Shown here piece by piece: positions 38,743-47,044 of a stretch of DNA of 52,727 nucleotides. Each line of letters starts with the position of its first letter. The stretch's first letter is position 1. The stretch covers positions 1-52,727 of the forward strand of contig NZ_MVIV01000013.1 of the NCBI RefSeq assembly GCF_002072175.1. Reading direction: 5' to 3'. The stretch is from Actinomyces gaoshouyii (GTDB taxonomy: Bacteria > Actinomycetota > Actinomycetes > Actinomycetales > Actinomycetaceae). A program made the translations under genes and the position numbers. Below the pieces are notes generated by a model. That model was not told the DNA's origin, searched no databases, and worked only from the letters and a program-made list of their open reading frames with translations.

Positions 38743-40046
38743 GCCCCGACCACCTCGAAGGAGACCATGCCGACCGCGGGGAGCGTTCGGGCGAGGCGGG
38801 CGGAGTCGGCGGCGTCGATCTCCAGGACGGAGGCGCCGTCGGCGCCGGGGACGTAGGCGCGCTTGGGAGTGGTCCGCACGCCGGCCGAGGCGGCGAGCGC
38901 GGGGTCGGCGATGGGCTCGGTGACCGTGGCCTCGGCGCCGTCGGCCCACACGCGCACCCGGCCCTCGGCGTCGACGCCCACGACGCGCTTGCGGGTGTCG
39001 TCCATCGCGGACACGGCGACGACGGGCGCCCCGAAGGACACGCGCGTCCAACTCCTGTCCCTGACGCTGAGGAGCCAGGCGCCGCCGGCATCGTCCAGGG
39101 CCGCCACCTGGGAGCGCCGGGCCTGGTTGGACAGGGAGACGATCCTCGCGCCGGCGGCCTCGCCCGGCAGGGGGACCCACTCCGGGGAGGGCGGCTCGGC
39201 GGTCGCTGCGGAGGAGGGCTCCGGCGCGACGACGACGCCGCCCCGGCAGCCCAGGACGATGCCCGCGCGGGTGAGGGTGCCACCGGAGGCCGAGGGGCAG
39301 GAGGCGCTCTGGCCGATGGCCTGGCCGGAATCGTCGATGATGCTCGCCTGGCCCCCGGAGACCAGGACGGTCCGCTCGCCCAACGGGGCGGCGAAGGAGC
39401 CGGCGTCGATGCTGGCCGTGGTCAGGGGGCTCTGGCTCCCCTGCCCCAGGGCCTGGCGGTCCAGGACCGTGGCGGTGGTTCCCGAGGCGATGACGGTGCG
39501 GGCGTTCGTCGAGGCCACGCTGGCCGAACCGCTCATTCCCAAGGCGCCGAGGTCCCGGGCGGCGGCGCGGTAGTAGTGCTGGTGGTCGCCGTGATCCCAG
39601 GTCCACACCCCGGAGTCCACCAGGCTGAGCGCACCATCGGGCCCGGTGAGGGCCACGAATCGGGAGTCCGACGCGGTGGCGGTCAGGCCGGGCAACGAGG
39701 TGATGGGAGCCGGGGCGCCGTCGGCGGTGAGGTCGAGGAGGCTCACCCGACCGTCGGAGGAGGCGGTCACCAGGGACAGGGGCGCCTCGGAGAGCTCCGT
39801 GGCGCCGTCGACGTGGCCGTGTCCATCACCCTGGCCGCTCTCCCGGGCGGCCGCGCCGGCCCCCGTCGAGGCGGCGGAGGCAGTGGCGCTCGCGGTGGCA
39901 TCGGAGGGCGAGCCCCCCGAACAGGCGCCGAGGACGGCGGCGGCGGCCAGTGAGGCGCCGACGACGGCGGTGCCGGTTCGGCCAGTCCGCTTGGCTCGGT
40001 CGGGGCGGCAGGTGCGGCTGGCGCGGATGCGCTGGGGGAGTCTCAC
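38739..40046 (-). CDS. Second, divergent AztD-like beta-propeller lipoprotein
   Basis: A 435-residue protein with an N-terminal signal and lipobox VLGAC (about residue 40). The short His motif GDGHGHVDG begins the mature region, then propeller-like repeats (SSDGRVSLLDLTADG, TGPDGALSLVDSG). It keeps WTWDHGDHQHYYRAAARDLGAL, a typical AztD segment that the other propeller protein lacks. Conversely it lacks HHGVAV, has SCPSASGG in place of ECPGVHGE, and has no His tail. It is probably an ancient paralogue in which metal sites were divided or lost. GTG 40046 has AAGGAG at 5 nt and overlaps aztB by 4 nt. Confidence 0.7.
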   Translation of the reverse strand: MRLPQRIRASRTCRPDRAKRTGRTGTAVVGASLAAAAVLGACSGGSPSDATASATASAASTGAGAAARESGQGDGHGHVDGATELSEAPLSLVTASSDGRVSLLDLTADGAPAPITSLPGLTATASDSRFVALTGPDGALSLVDSGVWTWDHGDHQHYYRAAARDLGALGMSGSASVASTNARTVIASGTTATVLDRQALGQGSQSPLTTASIDAGSFAAPLGERTVLVSGGQASIIDDSGQAIGQSASCPSASGGTLTRAGIVLGCRGGVVVAPEPSSAATAEPPSPEWVPLPGEAAGARIVSLSNQARRSQVAALDDAGGAWLLSVRDRSWTRVSFGAPVVAVSAMDDTRKRVVGVDAEGRVRVWADGAEATVTEPIADPALAASAGVRTTPKRAYVPGADGASVLEIDAADSARLARTLPAVGMVSFEVVGA

Positions 40047-40912
40047 ACGTGCTCCTTCGTGGTTGCCGGGCAGGGGAGGGGGCGGCCTGAGCGCCGCCGG
40101 GCGCTGGTCAGGGCGGCGACCCCGGAGGCCAGGAGGAAGACGCCCGCGGCCATGGCGGTGATGGTGGCGCCGCCGGCCGTGTCCGCGTACAGGGAGATGT
40201 AGAGGCCCACGACGACGCAGGAGCTCGAGATGATGGAGGCCCAGGCGGTCATCGCGAGGATCGACTTCGACCACAGCGCTGCTGTGGCCGGCGGGGCGAC
40301 GAGGAGCGCCACCACGAGCAGGGTGCCCACCGCCCGGTAGGAGGCGACGACGGCGGCGATGATGAGCAGGGTCAGGCCGGCCTGGGCCAGCGCCGGGCGC
40401 ATCCCCAGGGTCAGCGCGATGCCCGGGTCGAGGGACAGCGCCGTCAGGGGCCGGATCATGACGGCGCCCACGATGAGGACAGCGATGAGCGTGCCGATGA
40501 GCACGGTGATCTCATCGCTCCTGATCCCCAGGATGTCGCCGAAGAGGATCGCGGTGATATCAGTGGCGAAGGAGCGGGACCGGGAGACGATGATGACGCC
40601 CACGGACAGCATGAGGACGAAGGTGATGCCGATGGCGGTGTCCTGGGAGAGGCGGGCCCGCCGGGACAGGAGGGTGACGAGCACGCCCATGGCGGTGGCG
40701 CTGAGCGCGGCGCCGGCCTGCGTGGGCAGTCCGATGAGGGCGCTGATCGCCACCCCCGGCAGCATCCCGTGGCCGATGGCCTCCCCGAGGAATCCCATGC
40801 CCCGGATGACCACCCAGGTGCCCGCCACCGAGCAGATGAGCGCCGCGAGGACTCCTCCGGTCAGGGCGTTGGTGAAGAAACCCAGGGAGAGCGGGTCGAG
40901 GAGGTAGTGCAC
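40043..40912 (-). CDS. aztB: Zinc ABC transporter permease, AztB-like
   Basis: ABC-3 family permease, 289 residues with eight or nine helices. Characteristic text: GTWVVIRGMGFLGEAIGHGMLPGVA and VIIVSRSRSFATDITAILFGDILG, SYRAVGTLLVVALLVAPPATA. The frame is open to a GTG at 40948, but the GTG at 40912 is chosen because TACTCT ends 6 nt before it and because the longer form would cover the Zur-like palindrome. First gene of the minus-strand unit aztB - second propeller - aztC - aztD, with all stops and starts overlapping up to aztC. Confidence 0.87.
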   Translation of the reverse strand: MHYLLDPLSLGFFTNALTGGVLAALICSVAGTWVVIRGMGFLGEAIGHGMLPGVAISALIGLPTQAGAALSATAMGVLVTLLSRRARLSQDTAIGITFVLMLSVGVIIVSRSRSFATDITAILFGDILGIRSDEITVLIGTLIAVLIVGAVMIRPLTALSLDPGIALTLGMRPALAQAGLTLLIIAAVVASYRAVGTLLVVALLVAPPATAALWSKSILAMTAWASIISSSCVVVGLYISLYADTAGGATITAMAAGVFLLASGVAALTSARRRSGRPLPCPATTKEHV

Positions 40913-40918
40913 ATACGA

Positions 40919-40924
40919 AGAGTA
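40919..40924 (-). promoter_or_regulatory. Leaderless -10 element for aztB
   Basis: TACTCT on the minus strand, 6 nt before GTG 40912. It abuts the palindrome at 40924-40936. Confidence 0.5.
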
Positions 40925-40936
40925 ACGATAATCGTT
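40924..40936. promoter_or_regulatory. Candidate Zur (Fur-family) operator
   Basis: AACGATAATCGTT is a perfect 6-1-6 palindrome, of the size and AT/GATAAT character typical of Fur-family sites. It lies between the -10 elements of aztB and aztA, placed to block both when zinc is bound. No Zur gene is in the window. Confidence 0.6.
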
Positions 40937-40950
40937 CGCGGTTGTCACGC

Positions 40951-40956
40951 TATGCT
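40951..40956 (+). promoter_or_regulatory. Leaderless -10 element for aztA
   Basis: TATGCT, 6 nt before ATG 40963; the Zur-like palindrome covers its -35 area. Confidence 0.5.
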
Positions 40957-40962
40957 CGTCGC

Positions 40963-41700
40963 ATGCGTCTCCATGCTCCCCAGCGGGCCTCCTCCGGCAT
41001 CCTTGCCGCCCCCGCCCCCGCCCCCTCCGGGCGGGGCCCGACCGCCGCGCCCCGCCCTGACGACGCGGTCGCGCGCGGCCTCATCCTGCGCGGCGTCGTC
41101 GTGCGCAGGGGCGAGGTGCTGGCCATCAACGGCGTGAGCCTGGACCTGGCCCCGGGCGAGGTCGTCTGCTTCTTCGGCCCCAACGGCTCGGGCAAGTCCA
41201 CCCTCCTGGCCGCCGTCGCGGGGATCCTGCCCCTGGCGGGCGGTCGTATCGAGCGTCGCCCCGCCGACGCGCGGCTCGCCCTCGTGCCCCAGGCCCCGCC
41301 GATCCCCGAGCGCATGCCGCTGACGGTCCGCGCCGCCGTCGCCATGGGTTGCTGGGGGGATGCCGGGTTCCTGCGCCCCCTGAACCGCGCCCACAAGCGG
41401 CGCGTGAGCGAGGTGATGGGACTCCTGGGCATCGCCGACCTCGCTGACCGCCAGCTCTCCGAGGTCTCCGGCGGGCAGCGCCAGCGGGTCCTCGTCGCCC
41501 AGGCCCTCGTCAGTCAGCCCGACATCCTGCTCATGGACGAGCCGACCGCGGCCGCAGATGCCCGCTCCACCCGTATCATCCACGACGCCGCGGCCCGGGC
41601 CGCCCGGGAGGGCGCGCTCGTGCTCCTCGTCAGTCATGACGAGCAGGCTCGTCGGATCGCCGACCGCTGCCTCACCCTCGAGGCCGGCCGCGTCGTCTGA
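40963..41700 (+). CDS. aztA: Zinc ABC transporter ATPase, AztA-like
   Basis: Energises the Azt permease. 245 residues: Walker A in FFGPNGSGKSTLLA, Q-loop ALVPQAPPIPERMP, signature LSEVSGGQRQRVLVAQAL, Walker B ILLMDEPTAAAD and switch His in LVSHDEQARR. A Pro/Ala-rich tail of about 35 residues precedes the domain. ATG 40963 is chosen because of the TATGCT element; the frame continues to a TTG at 40942. Divergent from aztB. Confidence 0.9.
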   Translation: MRLHAPQRASSGILAAPAPAPSGRGPTAAPRPDDAVARGLILRGVVVRRGEVLAINGVSLDLAPGEVVCFFGPNGSGKSTLLAAVAGILPLAGGRIERRPADARLALVPQAPPIPERMPLTVRAAVAMGCWGDAGFLRPLNRAHKRRVSEVMGLLGIADLADRQLSEVSGGQRQRVLVAQALVSQPDILLMDEPTAAADARSTRIIHDAAARAAREGALVLLVSHDEQARRIADRCLTLEAGRVV

Positions 41701-41718
41701 CGACGAGCGGGAGCCCGC

Positions 41719-41753
41719 GCGCTGAGCCGCCGATCCCCTCCCGGGCTCAGCGC
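41719..41753 (+). terminator. Hairpin after aztA
   Basis: A 10-bp stem GCGCTGAGCC / GGCTCAGCGC with a 15-nt loop, 19 nt past the aztA stop. The remainder of the gap to 42000 shows only GC-rich repeats of CGCCCGCCCGC and a promoter-like patch near 41887-41918. Confidence 0.65.
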
Positions 41754-41886
41754 CACCTCGTCGCGGCGTAGAAGGGCGCCCGCCCGCAGACGCCCGCCCG
41801 CGAGAGCCCATCGCCCCGACGACGGCGGGGAGCGCGTCGATGAACCGGCGCCCCGGCCGCCTGAGAGGCGTCCACCACCTGGGCCA

Positions 41887-41918
41887 TTGCTGGTGAGGGG
41901 GGCCGAAGTATCTAGACT
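41887..41918 (+). promoter_or_regulatory. Candidate promoter of fprA
   Basis: TTGCTG (41887-41892) with TATCTA at 16 nt or TAGACT (41913-41918) at 20 nt. The transcript would have a leader of about 80 nt that includes the CCAGGAG near 41986. Confidence 0.4.
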
Positions 41919-42000
41919 GTGCCTGTCGTCGTCCCAGCCTTCCGTGGCACGCTGAGCCAGGATCGCCCCAGCCTACCCCTCACACCAGGAGCCAGACCCA

Positions 42001-43482
<1,482 letters not shown>

Positions 43483-43556
43483 AGGAGCGTGGGGGAGGGG
43501 GAGGTCGGGAGGTTCTGGAGACCGCCCGGGCTGCCTCGCCGCCCCCTCCTCCCGCC

Positions 43557-43568
43557 GTTGCGCCCTCG
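43557..43568 (+). repeat. First copy of a GTTGCGCCCTCG repeat
   Basis: GTTGCGCCCTCG here is repeated directly at 43595-43606 and inverted at 43619-43630, all in the fprA/htpX gap. Confidence 0.5.
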
Positions 43569-43591
43569 TTCTCCGCATGCCGTCCCGGCCC

Positions 43592-43632
43592 GCTGTTGCG
43601 CCCTCGAACTGCGAGGATGAGGGCGCAACAGC
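43592..43632. terminator. Hairpin of GTTGCGCCCTC repeats between fprA and htpX
   Basis: A perfect 14-bp stem GCTGTTGCGCCCTC / GAGGGCGCAACAGC with a 13-nt loop, 110 nt past fprA. It can terminate fprA transcription but is built from a repeated motif and may belong to a dispersed family. Confidence 0.6.
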
Positions 43633-43723
43633 AGGGCAGGGCGGTTTCTGCGGACCAAGCGCGCAGCGGGGGAGGCTCACCCCGGGTGCTGACGGCGCAC
43701 AGGGCGCGCACAGACTCCTCGGC

Positions 43724-43729
43724 TACCCT
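43724..43729 (+). promoter_or_regulatory. Leaderless -10 element for htpX
   Basis: TACCCT, 6 nt before ATG 43736. Confidence 0.5.
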
Positions 43730-43735
43730 GGCGCC

Positions 43736-44611
43736 ATGTCGGCGATCCACCAAGGCACCAACCACCACAACGGCCTGAAGACCACTGCCCTGCTGGGCGG
43801 CATGTGGGGCCTGCTCATCCTCATCGGCTACCTGCTCACCCGGGGAACCGGCTCCTCGATCTTCCTGTTCATCATGCCGCTGATCGGGGTGGCCCAGACC
43901 GCGTACACCTATTGGAACTCGGATAAGCTCGCCGTGCGCTCCATGGGCGCCATCGAGGTCACCGCTGCCCAGGAGCCCGTCATGCACAAGGTGGTCGCCG
44001 AGCTGTCGGCGGCCTCGGGCCAGCCCATGCCGCGCCTCTACATGGCGCCGACGATGAGCCCCAATGCCTTCGCCACCGGCCGCAACCCCGCCAATGCCGC
44101 CGTGTGCTGCACCCGCGGCATCCTCCAGCTCCTCGACGAGCGCGAGCTGCGCGGCGTGCTGGGCCACGAGCTCTCCCACGTTTACAACCGCGACATCCTC
44201 ACCGGCTCCATCGCCGCGGGTATCGCCGGGATCATCTCCTCGCTGGGCTCCATGGCCCTGTGGTTCGGCGCCGGCCGCGACCGCCGCGAGAGCAATGGCC
44301 TGGCCATCCTCCTGCTCGCGCTCCTCGCCCCACTGGCCGCCACCGTCACACAGTTCGCCATCTCGCGCACCCGTGAGTACGACGCCGACCATGACGGAGC
44401 GCTCCTCACCAATGATCCGCTCGCCCTGGCCAGCGCCCTGCGCAAGCTCGACGGCGGCATCGCGGCTGCCCCCATGGCCCGAGACCCGCGTATGGAACCG
44501 GTGAGCTCGATGATGATCGCCAACCCCTTCGGCCGCGTGAAGAACCTCTTCGCCACGCACCCCCCGATGGCCGACCGCATCCGGCGCCTGGAGCAGATGG
44601 CCGGGTACTGA
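43736..44611 (+). CDS. htpX: HtpX-type membrane zinc metalloprotease
   Basis: Degrades misfolded membrane proteins. 291 residues with two N-terminal helices (about 14-32 and 36-52), the zinc site VLGHELSHVYNRD near residue 143, two further helices, and the third ligand Glu in ISRTREYDADHDGALL. Ends with the conserved THPPMADRIRRLEQM. ATG 43736 is set by the TACCCT element. The gene order htpX followed by yajQ is shared, from memory, with other actinobacteria. Confidence 0.93.
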   Translation: MSAIHQGTNHHNGLKTTALLGGMWGLLILIGYLLTRGTGSSIFLFIMPLIGVAQTAYTYWNSDKLAVRSMGAIEVTAAQEPVMHKVVAELSAASGQPMPRLYMAPTMSPNAFATGRNPANAAVCCTRGILQLLDERELRGVLGHELSHVYNRDILTGSIAAGIAGIISSLGSMALWFGAGRDRRESNGLAILLLALLAPLAATVTQFAISRTREYDADHDGALLTNDPLALASALRKLDGGIAAAPMARDPRMEPVSSMMIANPFGRVKNLFATHPPMADRIRRLEQMAGY

Positions 44612-44674
44612 CCGGCTCGCCCGGCGCTCTCGGGATTTCTTGCCTGCTCAGGGGATGTCATGGTGTCATGAGGG

Positions 44675-44704
44675 CGACGGGGCGGCGCCGCTGCGGCCCC
44701 GTCG
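44675..44704. terminator. Bidirectional hairpin between htpX and yajQ
   Basis: A 9-bp stem CGACGGGGC / GCCCCGTCG with a 12-nt loop, between the two convergent genes, 4 nt from the yajQ stop. Confidence 0.65.
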
Positions 44705-44707
44705 GTC

Positions 44708-45205
44708 TCAGCGGTAGTTGACGAACTGCAGGGCGGCGTCGACGTCGAGGCCCTTGAGCAGAGCGATGACCGACTGGAGGTCGTCGCGGGACTTGGAGGA
44801 CACTCGGATCTCATCGCCCTGGATCGTTGCCTTGACGCCCTTGGGTCCCTCATCCCGGATCGCCTTGGTGATCCGCTTGGCGATCTCCTGGCTGATGCCC
44901 TCCTTGAGCGGGCAGGCCAAGCGGTAGATCTTCCCCGAGGGCTTGGGCTCGCGGTCGCCCAGGTCGAGGGCCTTGAGGGACACGCCCCGCCGGAACAGCT
45001 TGGACTGCAGCACGTCGAGGATCGCCAGCACGCGCTCGGCGGAGTTGGCCTCCATGGCGATGACGTCGCCGGCCAGGGTGACGGAGGCGTCGACGCCGCG
45101 GAAGTCGTAGCGCTGGGCGATCTCCTTGGCGGTCTGATTGACGGCGTTGTCGACCTCCTGGCGGTCGAGCTTGGAGACGATGTCGAAGGAGGAGTCTGCG
45201 GCCAT
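44708..45205 (-). CDS. yajQ: YajQ family nucleotide-binding protein
   Basis: 165 residues; begins [21 protein letters not shown] and has [28 protein letters not shown] and [21 protein letters not shown], all typical of YajQ. Members bind RNA, and some bind cyclic di-GMP; the role in actinobacteria is unclear. ATG 45205 is supported by AAGGGAAGG upstream and by family length. Confidence 0.93.
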   Translation of the reverse strand: MAADSSFDIVSKLDRQEVDNAVNQTAKEIAQRYDFRGVDASVTLAGDVIAMEANSAERVLAILDVLQSKLFRRGVSLKALDLGDREPKPSGKIYRLACPLKEGISQEIAKRITKAIRDEGPKGVKATIQGDEIRVSSKSRDDLQSVIALLKGLDVDAALQFVNYR

Positions 45206-45361
45206 GGCCTTCCCTTTCCACTGATGGGCGCGTACGGGCATCCGGGCGGAGCGCTCACGGGTGTCGGGCGCCCCCACTGCCGGGGGCCGACGCCTCCGCG
45301 CCGCCCCTCCCCGGCGCTGCTCGGGCTCGAGGGTCGTGTGAGCAGGGTCCTAGGGGCGGGA

Positions 45362-45392
45362 TTGGCGCGCTCCGCCGTCGGCTTGTTATTCT
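45362..45392 (+). promoter_or_regulatory. Candidate promoter of the tRNA-Tyr gene
   Basis: TTGGCG (45362-45367) and TATTCT (45387-45392) with a 19-nt spacing, 48 nt before the tRNA. The rest of the 235-nt gap from yajQ is GC-rich without clear structure. Confidence 0.45.
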
Positions 45393-45440
45393 TCCACGGC
45401 ACCGCGCGGTGGGTCTGCTGGACTCGGTGACGCGGGGCAT

Positions 45441-45524
45441 GGCGGGTTGCCCGAGCGGCCAATGGGAGCTGACTGTAAATCAGCCGCGCAAGCTACGGGG
45501 GTTCGAATCCCTCACCCGCCACCA
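45441..45524 (+). tRNA. tRNA-Tyr (GTA)
   Basis: Acceptor stem GGCGGGT / ACCCGCC, anticodon GTA at 45475-45477, long variable arm (class II) and T-loop GTTCGAATC. The 3' CCA is encoded (45522-45524) after discriminator A. Confidence 0.95.
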
Positions 45525-45645
45525 TGATCGGAGGGTCCTCGGTCCCGATGATCAGAGCCCCTCCGGTGGGGCGGTCCGCAGTGAGCGAGCCCACGCGGGG
45601 CCGGATTGCCCAGGCATGACGGTTCCGCTTAGGATTCCGCTCGTT

Positions 45646-45717
<72 letters not shown>

Positions 45718-45727
45718 CTGATGCGTT

Positions 45728-45746
45728 GGGGGCCGGTTCGGCCCCC
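45728..45746 (+). terminator. Hairpin between tRNA-Thr and tRNA-Met
   Basis: A 7-bp stem GGGGGCC / GGCCCCC with a GGTTC loop, directly after tRNA-Thr. Confidence 0.6.
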
Positions 45747-45758
45747 TCCGCATGACAT

Positions 45759-45832
45759 GGCGAGGTAGCTCAGCTGGTTAGAGCGCACGACTCATAATCG
45801 TGAGGTCGAGGGTTCGAGTCCCTCCCCCGCTA
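45759..45832 (+). tRNA. tRNA-Met (CAT)
   Basis: Anticodon stem CACGA/TCGTG with loop CTCATAA, anticodon CAT; T-arm GAGGG-TTCGAGT-CCCTC. Elongator type by the absence of the initiator C1-A72 and GGG/CCC features; an isoleucine tRNA modified to read AUA is less likely. The acceptor has an A5-C68 mismatch. CCA not encoded. Lies 60 nt before rpmG. Confidence 0.9.
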
Positions 45833-45892
45833 CGCAAGGTTCGAGCACATCGCCGCCCCGGGCTGCTCGAGGATCAATCAGAGGAGAGACAC

Positions 45893-46063
45893 GTGGCCTC
45901 CAAGACCGCTGACGTGCGTCCCAAGATCACTCTGGCTTGCTCGGAGTGCAAGGAGCGCAACTACATCACCAAGAAGAACCGCCGGAACACCCCCGATCGC
46001 CTCGCGATCTCCAAGTTCTGCGCGCGCTGCGGCAAGCACACGGAGCACCGCGAGACCCGCTGA
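45893..46063 (+). CDS. rpmG: Ribosomal protein L33 (bL33), zinc-binding type
   Basis: 56 residues of the large ribosomal subunit. Has both CxxC pairs (CSEC and CARC), so it is the zinc-containing form, for which zinc-free paralogues under Zur control often exist elsewhere. GTG start has GAGGAGAG 6 nt upstream. Typical position after tRNA-Thr/Met and before a hadA-like gene. Confidence 0.95.
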   Translation: MASKTADVRPKITLACSECKERNYITKKNRRNTPDRLAISKFCARCGKHTEHRETR

Positions 46064-46070
46064 GCCCCGC

Positions 46071-46089
46071 GCCCGGATACGATCCGGGC
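46071..46089 (+). terminator. Hairpin after rpmG overlapping the next promoter
   Basis: A perfect 8-bp stem GCCCGGAT / ATCCGGGC with an ACG loop. It ends one base before the next ATG and contains the TACGAT -10 element of that gene. Confidence 0.6.
46078..46083 (+). promoter_or_regulatory. Leaderless -10 element for the MaoC-like gene
   Basis: TACGAT, 6 nt before ATG 46090, within the rpmG hairpin. Confidence 0.5.
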
Positions 46090-46887
46090 ATGAGCGCGTC
46101 GAGCCCCACGAGCCCCGAGCTGGTGGGGCTTCGCCATGCCCAGGAGGTGATCGAGGGGATCCTGACCCGCTCCGGTGTCGATGACGCCGAGGCAGACGCC
46201 CGTCAAGGCGCCGGCGCCATCGCCCCGGCACTGGTCGCCCTGATCCTGATTCGCGGGATGATCGTGCCCTGGGAGGGGCTCATCCACCGGCGCTGCCGCA
46301 TCACTCCGGCACCCGGAGGCGCCGCCCATCCTGCCCCGCCCCGCACGCGAAGAACCATCCGAGGGGGCTGGGAGCTCATCGAGGTGACCGCCGAAGTGGT
46401 TGTCGACGCCGCCGCGCGCCTCCCGCCGCTCGCCGGGGCCCCGCTCCTCCAGGTCCATCACGGCCTCGCCCGGCGCCTCTCCCCGGCCCCCCGCAGCGCT
46501 CCTCGGAGCAGCACGGGCACTGCCACCGCCGGCGAAGGCGGCACGGCCGTCGGCCGCCGGCTCCACCTCAGCGCAGAGGATGCGATCGTCTGGGCGGGCG
46601 CGACCGGCGATGACAACCCCATCCACCTCCACCCGGGCGCGGCCCGGCGGGCGGGCCTTGGGACGGGTGATGCTGACGTCGTCGCCCACGGCCTGCTGCT
46701 GGCCGCGCTGAGCCTCGGGGTGGCTCCGCCTGCCCCCACCGAACCCGCGGGACTCGATCTGCTCTTCCCGGCCGCGCTCGCCGTCGGGCCCACGGGGGCG
46801 GGCCTCATCGTGGACGATGACGGCTCGTGCTGGTCGGCTGCGGGTGCCAGAAGGGTGCTGCGGCGCCGGAGTACGGGTCTCGGCTGA
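46090..46887 (+). CDS. MaoC/hot-dog dehydratase-like protein (HadA/HadB type fusion)
   Basis: 265 residues. The C-terminal half has the hydratase-2 motif: WAGATGDDNPIHLHPGAAR followed by DVVAHGLLLAALSL. The N-terminal half resembles the HadA-type dehydratase N-domain only weakly and lacks an obvious HxEQ motif; a low-complexity linker (Pro/Arg/Ser/Thr, about 135-160) joins the two. Its position right after rpmG is where actinobacteria carry hadA/hadB-type genes, which dehydrate 3-hydroxyacyl-ACP in fatty-acid elongation. Whether this protein is active, or needs a partner, is unclear. Confidence 0.7.
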   Translation: MSASSPTSPELVGLRHAQEVIEGILTRSGVDDAEADARQGAGAIAPALVALILIRGMIVPWEGLIHRRCRITPAPGGAAHPAPPRTRRTIRGGWELIEVTAEVVVDAAARLPPLAGAPLLQVHHGLARRLSPAPRSAPRSSTGTATAGEGGTAVGRRLHLSAEDAIVWAGATGDDNPIHLHPGAARRAGLGTGDADVVAHGLLLAALSLGVAPPAPTEPAGLDLLFPAALAVGPTGAGLIVDDDGSCWSAAGARRVLRRRSTGLG

Positions 46888-46971
46888 CGCCGTTGAAAAG
46901 GCGGGCCCTGTCATGGTCGCTGGTAATCCCGTCCCGATTGTTCAATACTTAACGACATCTCATAGGTCGAT

Positions 46972-46980
46972 CGATTATCG
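46972..46980. promoter_or_regulatory. CGATTATCG palindrome upstream of the MarR gene
   Basis: A 4-1-4 palindrome that is the same 9-mer (on the other strand) as the core of the azt operator at 40924-40936. It lies in a lower-GC patch (46933-46980), 64 nt before the MarR ATG, and may be an operator. Confidence 0.3.
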
Positions 46981-47044
46981 CGAGGCCGCATCACCATCGG
47001 CGCGGCGCTGTCCGACGTCTCGGACCAGCGCGGAGAGGAACGAT

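Noticed and set aside
36455-41700. An actinobacterial 'anchored repeat' ABC system in place of Azt
   Set aside because: That system has LPXTG-type wall proteins with repeated surface-anchor domains. The proteins here are lipoproteins with AztD-type propeller motifs, and no sorting signal is seen.
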